64,000 bases of DNA from Escallonia rubra (Eukaryota; Streptophyta; Magnoliopsida; Escalloniales; Escalloniaceae). Positions 51,375-63,151 of the stretch are shown in pieces. The position numbers were made by a program, and so were the translations under genes. Within the stretch, counting starts at the first letter, position 1; every line of letters begins with the position of its first letter. The notes under the pieces were generated by a model. The model was not told the DNA's origin, made no database searches, and saw only the letters and a list, made by a program, of their open reading frames with translations. The stretch covers positions 111,968 through 175,967 of the forward strand of contig JAVXUO010002151.1 in the NCBI GenBank assembly GCA_033065855.1, in the 5' to 3' direction.

Positions 51375-51867
51375 GAAAGCTAGAAAGAAAGAAACAGAAG
51401 AGAAAAGGCGACGACGGCAGAGGATCAGGACATCGCGGCGAACGACGACTGCCTTGGAGAACGCAGGATGGCGATTTTCGCTATTGGTGGATCAGATTTG
51501 TGAAAAAAAAGGACCGAGCTGCGATGGAAGCCGGCGATGGCAAGTTGACCGGTTTTAGGGTCGTCAACAGCCACGACGGCGCCGGAGACGCTGGGTATAA
51601 CCGGTTCGTGCAGGGGAATAGGGTGATTTCTGAAATTTTTTCAAATTGAAATTTTCAGAAAAACAGGCGCGCGTTTTCACTCTACCTTTTTGTGAAAAAC
51701 ACGTTTATAAAAAACACGTTTATAAATTTTCAGATCAGATTTGTGAAAAACACGTTTTCAAATTGAATTTTTTTCCTTTTTAGGCTCATTTCTGAAAATC
51801 CAACAAAACTTAACAAAATAAAACAAACGGTTATAAAAAACAGGCGCGCGTTTTCACTCTACCTTCT
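51375..51867 (-). mobile_element. Continuation of the second Tat fragment after the chromovirus
   Basis: It starts with the second GAAAG and continues the GA-rich sequence cut at 45667. Composition resembles the reverse complement of the 3.2-3.7 kb region of the first Tat element. A 27-bp motif containing AACAGGCGCGCGTTTTCACT occurs twice (51664 and 51839). No convincing gene is present. Confidence 0.45.
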
Positions 51868-52640
51868 GGGAGCCGATTTGTGTATGGTGCAGTGCATAGT
51901 GATGGATTAATAGTTTTCTTCGTTTGTTTGTTTATCGCGCCGATTGAAGGTGGCGTAAACAGCGGTGAGGGTGCATCGAGTTTGAAAACAGGTGGATATG
52001 ATGTAATATGGAGTCTCTCAAGCGGGCATTTTCGTAATGAAAATGTGTAGAAACATGTTTAAACAAGTAGACACTTTTTATGTAGAGAGATGGGTAGAAA
52101 CATGTTTAAACAAGTTACACTTTTAATGTAGAGAGATATATAAATATATGGTTTAACCATGATTTCATTTTCATGCTGCCAACCTCAACTTATATGCTGT
52201 TGCGCTAATGAACAGACTGATGGAGAGCATTCTCATCAATTGCTATTGGATGGTGCTCTATTAGCATATTTCATCTTGGAACTAAAGAGCCAAGGTTCGC
52301 CACAAATTCTTACTCTTTACTTCTAGTTTATTGACGGGGTGCTATGTTTTCTAGTTTATTTTTTATCTTTTTGATGCACAAATTTTCGTCGTGCCTTACT
52401 TTTACTGCTGTTTACTTCCGTTTGCTTGAAGAAGAGTAGAGTTGAATGTGAGCATGTACTTTTGAAGTGAAATATCCAACAAGTTTAAAATGCATGTAAT
52501 TTAAGCAGGTAATGAACCCACATTTTGCATTTTGATTAGAATTAAAGGTTAAGAAACAAAAAAGTACATATTGAAGCTTTTAAGTTTGGAAGTTGCACTA
52601 CAAAGCTGCCTTAACATGTCAGTCCTCTAGGCTTTATATA
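51868..52640. other. Unassigned AT-rich sequence
   Basis: It starts with GGGAGCCGAT, the same first ten bases as the MULE-2 terminus, but no matching inverted end was found. A ~46-bp tandem duplication (GTAGAAACATGTTTAAACAAG) lies at 52046-52140. No gene is recognised. Confidence 0.35.
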
Positions 52641-52649
52641 GGCTGTAAC

Positions 52650-52770
52650 AACCACTAGTATAACCTCCTTGTGTCCTGATTTAGGTAACCCTTCAATGAA
52701 ATCCATGGAGATGCTACTCCATAATTGATTTGGGATAGGTAAAGCAAGCCTCATCCTTGCACTGATGTTT
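52650..52770 (-). mobile_element. Short Ty3/gypsy integrase relic
   Basis: TTCAATGAAATCCATGGAGATG matches the integrase segment encoding SMDFIEGLP in the nearby chromovirus (47221-47290). Only about 100 bp remain; old and incomplete. Confidence 0.6.
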
Positions 52771-53024
52771 GTTTATAAACGCAGCATAGTACTAACACAA
52801 TTTATCACACATCACAGATGTTTGTGTTTTTTTAATGCATATACACTCAGTTATATTGAACTTAACATGATTTTTTATCTTCATCTTTAGTAGATGTTTG
52901 ACATAACATAAAAACCAAGAAAATTGCTGAGAGAGCACAGCAGAACTTTGAAGCACTTCAAAGTTCAGGAGCTTCCAACCAACACCCCACACCCCCCGCG
53001 CGAGCACGAGTGCTCTGCTTAAAT

Positions 53025-53330
53025 GGAGGTGAGGCTATGTACATCTGACCCTTCTCAAACCCTGTAGCAGTTGGAGTCTCGTGCACAGGGCCAAGCTTCT
53101 ATAGGATCACCAAATGGCAACCAATAAAAGACAAATTTGATTGTGAGATAAAGAAACAGAATTGTAGGGTTATGTCAACACCACAGTTTAGTGGCTCCAT
53201 CATGACCTTGAAAGTCACGAGTCAGAAATACGAGGGTCTCTGCTAAATCGGGCATAAGGATACGCACATCTAACCCTCCTCAAGCTCTGTAGTACTTGGA
53301 ACCTCGTGCACTTTTTAGCGAATTCTTTTT
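53025..53330. repeat. Two tRNA-derived SINE relics
   Basis: GTACATCTGACCCTTCTCAAA followed by GTAGCAGTTGGAGTCTCGTGC (53037-53085), and a second diverged copy GCACATCTAACCCTCCTCAAG...GGAACCTCGTGC (53260-53310). The pattern resembles the Au-type SINE family of flowering plants (GTACATC.GACCC...CC...GGGAGCCTCGTGCAC). Confidence 0.5.
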
Positions 53331-54330
<1,000 letters not shown>

Positions 54331-54613
54331 TCAAGTATAAATGCATAATATTCTTACTCTCTGCCTTAACATCATTCATGCACCAATTACTAGTGCGGGC
54401 ATGGGAAGGAAAGGGAAGAGACAAGCCACCATTTCTTCCCCATGCAAATGGAGGAGGGGATTGAACTTTTTGACTATATCAACACGGTTCCTTTTCCCCT
54501 GCTGGGAGACAAATTGTGTTAGTACTATGCTGCGTTTATATCATGCTTTGTAATGACACATAGTTTGTATAGAAAACCTAATCATATTTCTATGTAAACA
54601 TTGAAGGTTCGCC

Positions 54614-57277
54614 ATGGCTCCTTCCGTAAGGCTGCTGTGCTACTGGGGAGGAAATGCAGTAGAAGATTCAGATGGTTATGCATATGATTGTGGACCAAAG
54701 AAGTTGATCAAGGTGGAGGGGAACTGCACATTTAATTGCTTGATGGATAAGTTGTGTAGCTGCACAAGATTGGACAAGGAACATTTCAGGTTGAAGTTGA
54801 ATTGTAGGTATCCGCGGATGGTTGGAAACAGTGCTCAGACCTTTTATATCAAAGTACCGATTGAGGATGATGGAGATGTAGAAGCTATGTTTGATCTCCA
54901 ATCTCAATTCTCGCAGCTGAGCGCCATTGAGTTATTTATTGAAATGGAGGCTATTGTGACGGGATATGGTTCCTCTTCCCGGAATCTTGTGTCAAACTGT
55001 GACAGGCTATCCCCTCCGCAACGTAGCATGTCCACGCCCATAAGGGATCTAACCTCGTTGGACATTGGTGATCATGCCACACAAAGTTCGATTTTATCTC
55101 CCGTAGACAACGATATTAGAGCTAGTTACTGTGGCGGGATTTCCAATGTCACACCTCAGGGTATAGGTGTGACTGGTCTTGTTTCCTCTTTGCTTTTACC
55201 GCTGCATAACATGATTGACTTGGGGAATGAGGCATCAACCATCATTGAGGCACCTAATCTGGATAATGAACATGAGAGGACAGATTCGGAAGGCGAAGAA
55301 GATGCATTCATGGATAGGCTAAATGAAGATGACAATGGGGAGGATTATGGTAACGGTACAAGTATTGAGCTAGAAGCTCAGAGACACGTATACGAGCCTA
55401 ACGAGCATTTTTTCACAGACGTTGATTGGGCACCCGCTGCAGTTATTACAAGTCCTCTTGAAAGCAATCACGCTACAGTATGGCATCCCGAGCACGATGA
55501 GTTAAGAGTGGGTCTAGTTTTCAAGGATAAAAGCGAGTTTGTGAAGGCTATTTTAAGGTACCACGTCAAGCATAATTTGATCTACAAGGTGAAGCAGTCT
55601 ATCCCAACTATGGTGGCTTTGAAATGTAAGTTTCCGAATGAGTGCAATTTTTATCTCCGTGCAACGTGTAAGAAGAGTCATAACTATTTTGAAGTTACAC
55701 GCTATCGAGGACCTCACACATGTCCATTGAGGATGGCCTTGAACCAAGACCAACACCACGTAAACTATAGACTGATTACTGAAGCAGTCCGCAATATAGT
55801 TGAAGCTGATCCGATGGTTAGAATTAGCTCTTTAATCGCAGCTGTGAAGGAAAAATATGAATACACTGTTTCATATAAAAAGGCGTGGAAGGCCAAGGTT
55901 GCGGTTATTGCTGATTTGTATGGGAATTGGGAAGAGTCATATCGGGCATTGCCAAAATTTTTTGCTGCCATCCAAAAGTATAATGCCGGTACCATTGTCG
56001 AATACGACCCAAAAGGGCGTGGAGAATCTGATGCAATACGCTTTAAACGAGTTTTTTGGGCATTTAAGCCATGCATCATGGGATTTAGATTCTGTCGTCC
56101 TGTTATTAACATTACTGGCACCTTTCCACAGGGAAAGAATCTAGTCACCATTTTAATTGCCCTATCAGCCGATGGAAACAACCAAATATTGCCGCTTTAA
56201 TTTGCTATCGTTGAAGGGGAGAACCATGATAGCTGGAATTGGTTTTTGCAGCATGTTAGAGATTACGTGGTCCCAAGAGATAGGTGTATTTGCTTGATCT
56301 CAGATCGCCATCCCGGTATCTTAAGCACTGTGAGGAGAAACCAATTATGGCAACCACCTTATGCCCATCACCGGTTCTGCTTGAGACATATTCGTAGCAA
56401 TTTCACAAAAAAATTCGGTAGTTCGGAGCTGAAGAAGCTTATTTGGGCTGCTGGGAAGGCTACTCAAGTTCGCAAATTCAACGAGTTGATGGAAGAGGTC
56501 AAAAATCTGTCGTTAGAAGCAAAAAAGTGGTGTGATGAGATACCCGTTGAACAATGGACACTTGCACATGATGGTGGTAAACGTTTTGGAATGATAACGA
56601 CCAACATCTCTGAAGTCTTTAACAGTGTTTTGAAAGGATCTCGAGGCTTACCTATCACAGCACTAGTCCAAACCTCTTTTCACCGTTGTGTACATTACTT
56701 TAATTTGAGAAGAAACCTTGCGGCATCCTCTATGGCAGATCAACAGCATTATGTCCCTTCCGTCATTCTTGCAATTCAACAAGCGAAAAGGAAAATTGGT
56801 TCTATGTTTGTGCAACCTTATAACACGACCGGTGATCGGGGGGATTTTTTGGTGAGAAATAGACGCGGCCAAAATGCACAGGTTGTGCGGCTTCAAGATA
56901 AAACATGTACATGCGGGAAGTTGACGACATATGGAATCCCATGTTCTCATGTTCTAGCATGTTGTGCAGTGGCAAAGCTAGATCCTTGTGCATTTATCAG
57001 TTCCTGGTTTTCGGTTGAGGAATATAGCAAGATATGGGCTGAAATGTTTCAACCACTGGAGCATCAAGATTACTGGGAAGAATGGACCGGCTGTACATTC
57101 ATGCCCCCTGCTGTAAATAGAGGGAAGGGTCGACCAAGATCAGTCCATTTGCGTAATGAAATGGATATTCGTCTAGAGCGGCAGCCAAAACGTTGTGGAT
57201 TATGCAAAAATACTGGCCACGACAAGCGTACATGTCATGCAAGGCAGACAGCTCAAACCACAACGTTTGACACTTGA
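54614..57277 (+). pseudogene. MuDR-type MULE transposase (third MULE), one internal stop
   Basis: N-terminal PB1-like segment VRLLCYWGGNAVEDSDG...KLIKVEGNCTF (residues 5-45); acidic linker; MuDR DNA-binding region VGLVFKDKSEFVKAILRYHV ... YRGPHTCPLRM (~295-375); MULE domain FRFCRPVINITGTFPQGKN; a TAA at 56198-56200 where the family usually has ILPLAFAIVEGEN; LISDRHPGI; NISEVFNSVLKG; SWIM finger CTCGKLTTYGIPCSH; and a final CGLCKNTGHDKRTCH knuckle. The first catalytic Asp (usually I.IDGT) is replaced by Thr (INITGT). Together with the stop, this makes it inactive. It belongs to a different MULE clade from MULE-1 and MULE-2 (MuDR/PB1 type and not FAR1 type). Confidence 0.85.
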
Positions 57278-57639
57278 CAAGAGTCGGCTCCCTAGCATGT
57301 TTTTGTTCATATTGTCTGCGTTGTATATTATGGTCAAACTTTTGTACAAACTAATGTAGTCCTTTGGCTGAAAACTCTATGTCATGTTCCTATTATTAGT
57401 TTTAAAACTTTTGAAAGTTTGAAGTTTATCTCCACATGGAATGCTACACAATGTTGTGATACAAACACAATTGACAAACCTTATTTCATCATATAAGGTA
57501 GTCACTTCGTAGGCCCTTTTTTGCATGTGCCATCTCACGTAAGCAATCTTGTTTCACAGGTTAGTGATGCAAAGAAGCTGGTTATTAACGAAATAGCATT
57601 GGATAGCATTGGATGGTTATTAACAAAAGAAGCTGGTTA
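57278..57639. other. 3' flank of the third transposase
   Basis: AT-rich. GAGTCGGCTCCC at 57281-57294 resembles the MULE-2 terminus over nine bases, but no partner end is convincing. GAAGCTGGTTATTAAC is duplicated at 57576 and 57630. Confidence 0.35.
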
Positions 57640-58060
57640 TTAACAAAATAATCTTGTCACAACTTTGAGGATGTTTTTGATGAACCAAGGGGCTTACCAC
57701 CAAAAAGGCCACAGGATCATCACATACCCATTATTCCAAATGCAACACCTGTTAGCCTTAGACCATATAGACAAACGTAGTATGCACAGAAAACAGAAGT
57801 AGAAAAGATAGTGCATGAGATGTTGGATTCAGGGATTATACAAACCAGCTCATTTGCTCTTTAGTTCACCTGTATTATTGGAAGAAGCACTCAACCTTTA
57901 ACTGTTCTAACAGATCATTGTAGCCTGAAATATTAATTAGGCCAGAGAGTGACTTCACTACTCCAACATAAATGTTTATCTAAACTGCTGGGGTTCACCT
58001 TTGAGATACACTATAAGGCTGGAAAAGAGAACAAGGCTACAGATGACAAACCTTGAATTG
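57640..58060 (+). mobile_element. Ty3/gypsy relic (protease-RT border and RNase H pieces)
   Basis: Sequence corresponding to FEDVFDEPRGLPP..., DHHIPIIPNATPVSLRPY and a later RNase H stretch (LTDHCSLKY... LLGFTFEIHYKAGKENKATD-like) is recognisable by comparison with the chromovirus at 47.7-49.0 kb. It is old, internally shortened and without LTRs. Confidence 0.65.
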
Positions 58061-58241
58061 TAAGCGGCATTAAGTGACAAAATAGACATTAGGTGATAAA
58101 ACTTGAACTAGGTGACAAAAGTGAAATTAGGTTGACAATGCTTGAAAAGCGAGATGAAGATAATAATGAGTTTATTATTATTTCGTGCATTGTGTTTTTT
58201 CACGCTAATTAACATAGAGTTTGCATTGGTTTTTTGTAGAG
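58061..58241. other. Spacer before the PMD gene
   Basis: It contains three or four diverged (A/G)TTAGGTGACAAAA units (58075-58140). It is probably promoter/leader of the following gene; no TATA box is obvious. Confidence 0.35.
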
Positions 58242-61200
58242 ATGGAGGGACTAAGACATGAAGGACCTAGACAGGGGGAAATTGTGGAGCATTTGGTAAA
58301 TCCAGGGCCCGTCGATCCTCATGTACTGGATTTGCAACATTCTCATCGTTCTAGCTGTGTCTGGAATGGAGAGGTACTTGATTTTGTTATCAACTTTAAT
58401 TATTCATGTTTAATTTGACTGATATAGAAAATGCATGCAGGTTGATAAGGTATTGACATGCCGACGAGCCTTAGGACCACTAGTTCGGAATCGCGGTGGG
58501 AATCGAAGGATGGAGCCACATGCCCGTGTCATGCAGTACTTGGTGCGAGTGGTTTTTATGGGCTTTACCGGATCATGGAGGTTAGACTTGATCATGCTTT
58601 CATCACAGCACTTGTTGAGCGATGGCGGCCTGAGACCCATACTTTTCACCTTCGTGTTGGGGAGGCTGCAATTACATTACAGGACGTGGCAGTGTTGTCT
58701 GGGCTACCCGTTGACGGTGATGCTGTTACAGGTGTTGACACTACACGTTCCACGGATGCGTGGCAGGAGTATTGTCATATATGGTTAGGTGTCAGACCAC
58801 CTGAAACGGTCATTCGTGGAGGGTCAATACAACTTCGTTGGCTGATGGATCAATTCATGGTGTTACCAGAGGGTTCAGATGATGAGATTGTACAACAGCA
58901 TGCCAGGGCTCTTATATTGGCCTTGATTGGTGGTGTTTTACTCCCAAACCTATCTGGCGCTAGGGTTCCTCTTATGTACTTAACTTTGCTTCAAGACCTT
59001 AATGCTGCGAGTCGGCGTAGTTGGGGTAGTGCAGCTCTAGCTTACTTGTACCGTGAGATGTGCCGAGCAAGCAGGAGTTCAGCATATGAGATTGGGGGAC
59101 CCCTAATTCTGTTGCAGGTAAGCTAAAGTGTTAATCTCCTTCTTTTTCTATACGATATTTTATCATTGATCATTCTTTGTAAAATACCTTATCAAATAGT
59201 TATGGGCTTGGGAGAGGTGCCCTAACATGCGTCCCGAAAGAGGCCCTGAAAGAGTTCCCCCCGTAGAGGACCGGGCACAACCTGCTGCTGTTGACATACA
59301 ACATAATGAGGCCGCTGGTGATGCACCTGTTGCTGGTGGAGGCCCTCCCCAGCCGCATGAAGTCGAGCCTTTACCTCGAGACCCTTTGGGTAGGAGGTAT
59401 GCCCTTATTTATGGGCTACAGTAACAGTTGGACAGTTTCATCGGAATTGTATGCTTCTATGGTTACTTTCATGCTTGTGATAGTATGAAAGTCTATAGGA
59501 ATTGTATGCGTCTATGGTTACTATCACCTTTTATGTTTATTAACCAAACTTGAAAATAACATTGACAGGTGGCTTGTAGCACTGGAAAGTGACAGGGTAG
59601 GATCACAGTGTCTCAGGGGATACAGGGATCAGCTGGACAATTTAAAGTCATCAGAGGTTTGGGCTTAAGTATTCACATGTGGCACCTAAATGTGGAGTTG
59701 GCTTGTCTAGATGTTATTTTAAAAAAATATGCCTTTTACATCCCGCAGTTCATATGGCAACCGTATGACTTAGCTTCGCTACCGGAGTACTGCTTGACCG
59801 GAAGGCATGTTTGGATGACTCGATCGCCGCTTATCTACTTCGAAAGAGTGGAGTGGCACTTCCCGGACCGTGTTTGCCCGCAATACAACATGAGCCAGGT
59901 GATCCCCTGTGATTGTGACACTGGTGGTGAGGTCCTTCATAAGATTGATCGTCGGGGCCACCCGAACACCGACTGGGAGCTAAAACATCGTGTCTACATT
60001 GACATGTGGAATGCTCGTGCAGATACTATATACCGTATAGACGCGGTAGGAGAATATGTTGATGCAGGGTACTCTAGCCCATACATGTTGTGGTACCGCT
60101 CGATCACCCGTTTGTTGGTTGGCAAACCGGTGCAAAATATACCATCTGGATACCAAGGAGGGCATGCTACTGTGGAGATGTTGGTATGTATCTTAGGCCC
60201 TTCCTCCATTTAAACGCTAGCAAGTATCTACATCTTATTAATGATAGTGACCATTCCCCTAACCTTCACCCTTAGTTATGCTCTAAGATCATTTTCTAGA
60301 TAGAATGCTCAAGGCACAACGACATGCATCCCTTTTGATTTACTTAGGATTGTGTGTGTACGTTTGGGGCATGCGAGCGTGTGTATTAAGGTATGGTTAT
60401 GCATGTGGGTTGAATAGTGGGCAAAGAAGTCAAGCTACTGCCGAGAGGCATTAGCTGATTTTTTTTTGTGGGAGGGGGGGTGTTTGTATTTTTGTATTTT
60501 TGGGCAACTGTGCGGAATGTGAGTATGAGGGGTGTTTGGTGTGTGTAAGGGAAGAGAGTGAGTGAACCGTCTGTGTAAGTGTGCGGGTGTCCGTGAGTTT
60601 GATGTGCTGGTTATGGTGCAGTGCATAGTGATGGATTAATAGTGGTCATTGTGGCTAGAGATCTGTTGGGCAGAAGTGGGTTTTACTGTGCGCGTGGTGG
60701 AGAAGGATTGCGTGAGGTATGTATGACTGAGTTGGCTAGTGTGCATGTGTTCTGTGTGATATTGTGGGTGCCATCATCCGTTAGAGAGAGAATGTGTTGC
60801 GTGAATTGTGCACTATGTGTGTGTGGGAAGCAGGGAGTGCAAGGTGCATTAAGGTAGTGAACAGAAGTGCAGGTGTGTATACATAGTGTGGCCGTGGGGT
60901 GATGCTGCCTTGGAGGGAACTGGGTATGTGAAGAGGGCAGCTGTGTGTGGTAGGTGTATTGTGTGACTGTGTGTAATATAACACATGGTGGACTGAAATG
61001 GGTATGGTGAGTGAGTGGAACAAGAAGAGAAGCTACTGCTGTGAGGCAGTAGCTGTGTGAAACGTACTGATCATCTGGATCAGAAAAGATTGAACTGGGG
61101 CCAACTCAAGAAAAATGAAAATATGCCATGTGCTGAAGTAAAAACAAGAAATGACTGGTGAGAGCTTGCGTTGTGAAAGCTTAATTGTCAACAACAAAGT

Positions 61201-62899
61201 ACTGCTTTTGGTAGAAGTTAAGAAAACCAACACTAACCAACCTGTAGTGTGGTGCAGTATGAAGTGCTTCAGTGCAGTCCACTGAGTCTTGGGTGAGTTG
61301 TTGCTGAAGTCTTCTTTTGTAACCATTTGTCCAAGCAAGAAATAAGACTTGTTTGATGGAGAGAGATTTAACATGTAGAACTGGGAGTTTCTTCAGAGAA
61401 AATTTTAATTGGGACTTTACTTGGTAAAAGTTTAGTGTAATTTGAAGTTGAGTGGGTTGGTGAATTCGGATCTTGATATGGTTTGGCGGTGAACCTCATT
61501 TCAGTTTATATTTTTCTGTGAATTATTTTCTTGCCGTAAAAGGACTCGAACCAGATCTTAATGCCATTATTTATTATTGTATTTCCATCCACCTATCAGA
61601 CAAAGTCCAACACGTATCTGCAACCCTTGGCCTAACACACATCAAGTAGAACCTAAACAACAAACCAAAACAGTCACAGCAATTATCACTTTACCTTTCC
61701 TTGCATTATTGAAAACTCAAGTCCTTATCAGTTTCCTGCATGTTTTTAAAGTCCTAAACCTAAATGCCGCGGCAATTTTTGTAGTTCCATATAATTGGAT
61801 TAAGCCTTAATTCTTTTTTCATGTATGGGATATAGTCTGTACGTATTCTTGTAGTGCAAAGGGCATGTTACTAACGAACTTGCTTATTTTGCAGGCACAA
61901 CAAATCAAGCGCATATTCCACCTTGCTGATTCTACTGACCCTAATGCAGCCATTGAATCCCTTGCAAGAATTAAGGTTGTGTGTCGAGAAGCACTGTCTG
62001 CCATTTGTGAGGCTGAACGAATCTCAGCCGGTGCACAACCAGAGCCACGAATCCAGGATCCGACACAACCAGCTACTCAGGCCCGACGACCACCGCGGGC
62101 ACGCCGAAAGGGACCGAGACCGACCACGGAGCCGGTCACCGTAGCACCGATAGGTGCACCAGCACCAAACACTGCATCAACATCACACGTGCCACCATCA
62201 GTCCAACCTCATATGCAGGTTTTGCCCTCACCATCACCTGTAACAGCTGCAGAGCATGAGCCTTTGACATCCCATTCCACATCTAGGACACCCCCTGCTC
62301 ATGGGCCATCATCTTCCACACCTAATAGATTCGATCGACCTCATACACCAGGAGGCCCAGCACCTATATCAGCAACTGAGACAGTAGCTGTACCTACTAT
62401 GCCATCCCTGCTGCTTCGTGAATCTGAGATGGAAGGTATAGTCAAGGATATACCTTCCGAAATCCCTCCCATTTCTACTGATCCACTTGCTTGTAATGAG
62501 ATGGTACAAGAACAGCTGGGACCTATTGAGAAAGAGACACATGGGTCGGTTCCATATCACAGCTTTAGCAGTGGCGTTACAGGTGGAAGCCGAGTATCAA
62601 GTCCTGGATGAATCACTGGTCAAGGTAGAGGAGGTTGCATTTCTGACCAGTTTTTTAATGCCATTCCACGAGCTCGACGAAGTCAACATCCCCATCGTCT
62701 TAGAGCACCTCATGGGATTTGTTCACCTGTGAAAGATTCAGTTTCACAGGTTACAGAGGAGCCTCCTCCTACGTCGTATGCTTGTGCAACACAATCAGTA
62801 CGTGAGGAGCAGCTTGCAAAGCGCCCTAAACTCAAGACATACGCCAAGAGGAATCCTCCGAGGGCAAAGAAAGGAGTACGAGCACCATGTGGAACTTAA
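58242..62899 (+). pseudogene. PMD protein gene (annotated in other plants as PP7 long-form homologue type), six exons, lightly damaged
   Basis: Exons: 58242-58373, 58441-59117, 59200-59396, 59569-59656, 59749-60183 and 61895-62899, all GT/AG and phase-compatible. Exon 1: VNPGPVDPHVLDLQHSHRSS. Exon 2: PMD core HAFITALVERWRPETHTFHL and AITLQDVAVLSGLPVDG, RLRWLMDQF-like QLRWLMDQFMVLPEG. Exons 3-5: LWAWER, FIWQPYD, PLIYFERVEWHFPDRV, HPNTDWELKH. Exon 6: AQQIKRIFHLADS, a Pro/Ser/Thr-rich tail and a basic end LAKRPKLKTYAKRNPPRAKK (nuclear signal). Exon 2 is one base out of multiple, so there is a frameshift between RVMQYLVR and SGFYGLYRIM; exon 6 has a TGA at 62609. There is no Ulp1 or phosphatase domain. 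It follows the transposase in the same direction. Confidence 0.78.
60184..61894 (+). other. Large fifth intron of the PMD gene with low-complexity G/T sequence
   Basis: From 60360 to 61030 the intron is rich in GTGTGTG/GGTATG words. AAGCTACTGC(T/C)G(T/A)GAGGCA occurs near both edges (60431 and 61031), hinting at a duplicated or inserted segment. A 32-nt stretch TATGGTGCAGTGCATAGTGA... (60612-60643) is identical to 51883-51914. No coding sequence is recognised. Confidence 0.5.
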
Positions 62900-63065
62900 C
62901 TTTTTTAGATTAGTAGACTCATGAAAACCAGTCCCCTAACCTTAGTACAGGCAACATGTTGACTTAGCTATTTTGAAAACATGCTTTGTAATTGTGTGGC
63001 CTTTTTGGGATGGTGTGTACTGGTTATTTCCTTTCTGTATTACTTCCTGTGTATGTTAACAGAGC

Positions 63066-63151
63066 CTGTGAGGAGAATTACTCATCAAAGGTCGCGACAT
63101 GTGTTTAGCTACCAGGAACTTCAGCTGGCAACATCCAACTTTTTACCTGGT
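63066..63151 (+). pseudogene. Possible exon relic with receptor-kinase-like motif
   Basis: HVFSYQELQLATSNFLP resembles the segment just before the kinase domain of plant receptor-like kinases (RxFSY.EL..AT.NF). It is followed by a duplicated CCTGGTTTGTAATCT and then unrecognised sequence. It is too short to be sure. Confidence 0.25.

Noticed and set aside
57281-57294. GAGTCGGCTCCC as the right end of a MULE starting GGGAGCCGAT at 51868
   Set aside because: Only nine bases match, similarity does not extend inward, and the position immediately after the transposase stop would leave no TIR.
60436-61023. Frames in the G/T-rich intron at 60.4-61.0 kb (His/Thr/Pro-rich on minus, Val/Cys-rich on plus)
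   Set aside because: Low-complexity GTGTG sequence; the segment is flanked by PMD exons on the plus strand and lacks any domain.
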